Below, piece after piece: positions 63,307 through 64,000 of a stretch of 64,000 nt of DNA. The notes under the pieces are model-generated. The model ran no database searches. It saw only the letters and a list, made by a program, of their open reading frames with translations, and was not told where the DNA came from. The translations under genes were made by a program, and so were the position numbers. How positions within the stretch are numbered: position 1 is the first letter of the stretch; the number at the start of each line of letters is the position of its first letter. The stretch covers positions 2,278,001 through 2,342,000 of the forward strand of contig OCMG01000004.1 in assembly GCA_900215285.1 (NCBI GenBank), read 5' to 3'. This DNA comes from Ensifer adhaerens. GTDB taxonomy: Bacteria; Pseudomonadota; Alphaproteobacteria; Rhizobiales; Rhizobiaceae.

Positions 63307-63324
63307 ATGCACTTTTTAGTGCAT
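63307..63324. promoter_or_regulatory. Candidate HxlR operator
   Basis: ATGCACT-TTTT-AGTGCAT is a perfect inverted repeat 19 bases before the HxlR gene. Just upstream an imperfect palindrome ATTCTTTG/AAAAGAAT (63293-63308) is also present. Both lie in the divergent region with the MBL gene. Confidence 0.6.
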
Positions 63325-63343
63325 CACGCACCTGGAGGTAACC

Positions 63344-63718
63344 ATGGACATGGAGCAATGGCATCGCGCCGACCCGTTGAACTGTCCGGCCGTAGCCACG
63401 CTTGGCGAGATCAGCGGCAAGTGGAAGCCGGCCATCCTCTATTTCCTGTTTTCCGGCACCCGGCGCTTCAGCGAGTTGCAGCGCCTCATTCCCTCAATCA
63501 GCCATAAGACGTTGACCCAGCAACTGCGCGAGCTGGAGGAGGCCGGGATCGTTCATCGCGACGTCTTCCCCACCGTGCCGCCGCGCACCGAATATCAACT
63601 GACCGGAGCGGGCAGGGAACTCGATGCCATATTCCTGCAGCTTTACCGCTGGGGCGAGGCGCATGTCATGCCGCGCCGCATGGCTGAAGCGGAGGAGAGG
63701 ATTGCTGCGGCGGAATAG
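63344..63718 (+). CDS. HxlR family transcriptional regulator
   Basis: This 124-residue winged-helix protein has the HxlR pattern: CPAVATLGEISGKWKPAILYFLFSGTRRFSELQRLIPSISHKTLTQQLRELEEAGIV and the wing FPTVPPRTEYQLT. The family mostly responds to aldehydes, reactive carbonyls or thiol stress. The Cys near the start (DPLNCPAV) may be a redox sensor as in related proteins. It starts after CTGGAGGTAACC. It is divergent from the MBL gene. Confidence 0.93.
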   Translation: MDMEQWHRADPLNCPAVATLGEISGKWKPAILYFLFSGTRRFSELQRLIPSISHKTLTQQLRELEEAGIVHRDVFPTVPPRTEYQLTGAGRELDAIFLQLYRWGEAHVMPRRMAEAEERIAAAE

Positions 63719-63783
63719 CGTTGCGCTTTGATTTTTGCCGCACGCTGAACTATGGAAGCCCGGTCTTTAAGGAATTGGGTGGC

Positions 63784-64000
63784 ATGGCAGGCACGAATAG
63801 CGAAAAACCGCTTCTGGCGGAGGGACCGGCGATCATTCTGGTGAGCCCGCAATTGGGTGAGAATATCGGGATGGTGGCGCGCGCCATGGCGAATTTCGGG
63901 CTGGCCGAACTTCGCATCGTCAATCCGCGCGATGGCTGGCCTTCCGAGAGTGCACGCTCTGCCGCCTCGCGGGCCGACCATGTCATCGATGGTGCGCAGA
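63784..64000 (+). CDS. trmJ: TrmJ-type tRNA/rRNA methyltransferase, 3' end cut by window edge
   Basis: The first 72 codons are visible. They contain the SPOUT-family motif PAIILVSPQLGENIGMVARAMANFGLAELRIVNPRDGWP, typical of TrmJ, which 2'-O-methylates position 32 in certain tRNAs. The ATG at 63784 follows AATTGGGTGGC. The reading frame runs off the right edge. It is the first gene of the region after the HxlR regulator. Confidence 0.85.
   Translation, partial: MAGTNSEKPLLAEGPAIILVSPQLGENIGMVARAMANFGLAELRIVNPRDGWPSESARSAASRADHVIDGAQ

Overview
This window is ordinary chromosome from a member of the Rhizobiaceae (alphaproteobacterium, order Hyphomicrobiales). The evidence is high GC with strong third-position bias, the linked DUF47-pit phosphate genes with a PHO box, a DUF1127 gene, ilvIH behind a peptide leader, and two families of palindromic intergenic repeats of the kind scattered through rhizobial genomes. 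I see no prophage, integrase, insertion sequence, CRISPR array or rRNA. There is one tRNA (Lys, CTT). The window cuts one gene at each end: a HerA-like ATPase on the left and trmJ on the right.

Layout. 1-4.1 kb: HerA-like ATPase (minus), then the branched-chain leader peptide, attenuator and ilvI-ilvH. 4.2-8.9 kb: chrA-type transporter, a MarR regulator with a perfect 18-bp inverted repeat and a DUF1398 partner, DUF47-pit, and a Nudix hydrolase. 9-13.4 kb: MmyB-type regulator divergent from an SDR gene, GST and VOC genes, a mazEF module and a LysE exporter. 13.4-17 kb: ECF sigma/anti-sigma with a COG4315 secreted protein, then DUF2269 and SDR-DoxX membrane genes. 17-24.4 kb: RecD-like helicase, a MerR regulator with a LuxR-like C-terminus, pdxJ, a class D beta-lactamase, a 5'-nucleotidase-like protein, and a YgeA-like racemase divergent from an Lrp regulator. 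24.4-31.7 kb: a membrane diguanylate cyclase, two secreted proteins, two TetR regulators, ilvC and a GT39-like membrane protein. 31.8-37.4 kb: aminotransferase, acyltransferase, an endonuclease/phosphatase-Nudix-PhzF operon and tRNA-Lys. 37.7-44.2 kb: DUF924, MscS-family channel, RecQ and a VapBC45-like module. 44.3-53 kb: succinate-semialdehyde dehydrogenase, an FAD/GcvT demethylase-type enzyme, a double-receiver protein, a PleD-like cyclase, a GlxA-type regulator and DUF1127. 53-64 kb: LysR regulator, degQ-type protease, rarA, a FabMG-like reductase, a HemG-like flavodoxin, a DUF1883-GGDEF protein, icd, a secreted protein, an MBL hydrolase, an HxlR regulator and trmJ.

How the genes work together. 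Three steps of branched-chain amino acid synthesis are present (ilvI, ilvH, ilvC), the first two under apparent transcription attenuation. Three GGDEF proteins and a double-receiver protein point to cyclic-di-GMP control. Many genes sit divergently from their likely regulator with a visible palindrome between them.

No single large unknown system stands out. The best leads for a second look are the near-identical 24-bp motif in front of a LysE exporter and a distant aminotransferase, the paired REC-REC and REC-REC-GGDEF proteins (one with a receiver lacking its phosphoacceptor Asp), the DUF1883-GGDEF fusion, the MerR-LuxR architecture, and the chromosomal OXA-type beta-lactamase. All functional calls come from reading translated sequence by eye; no database search was run.
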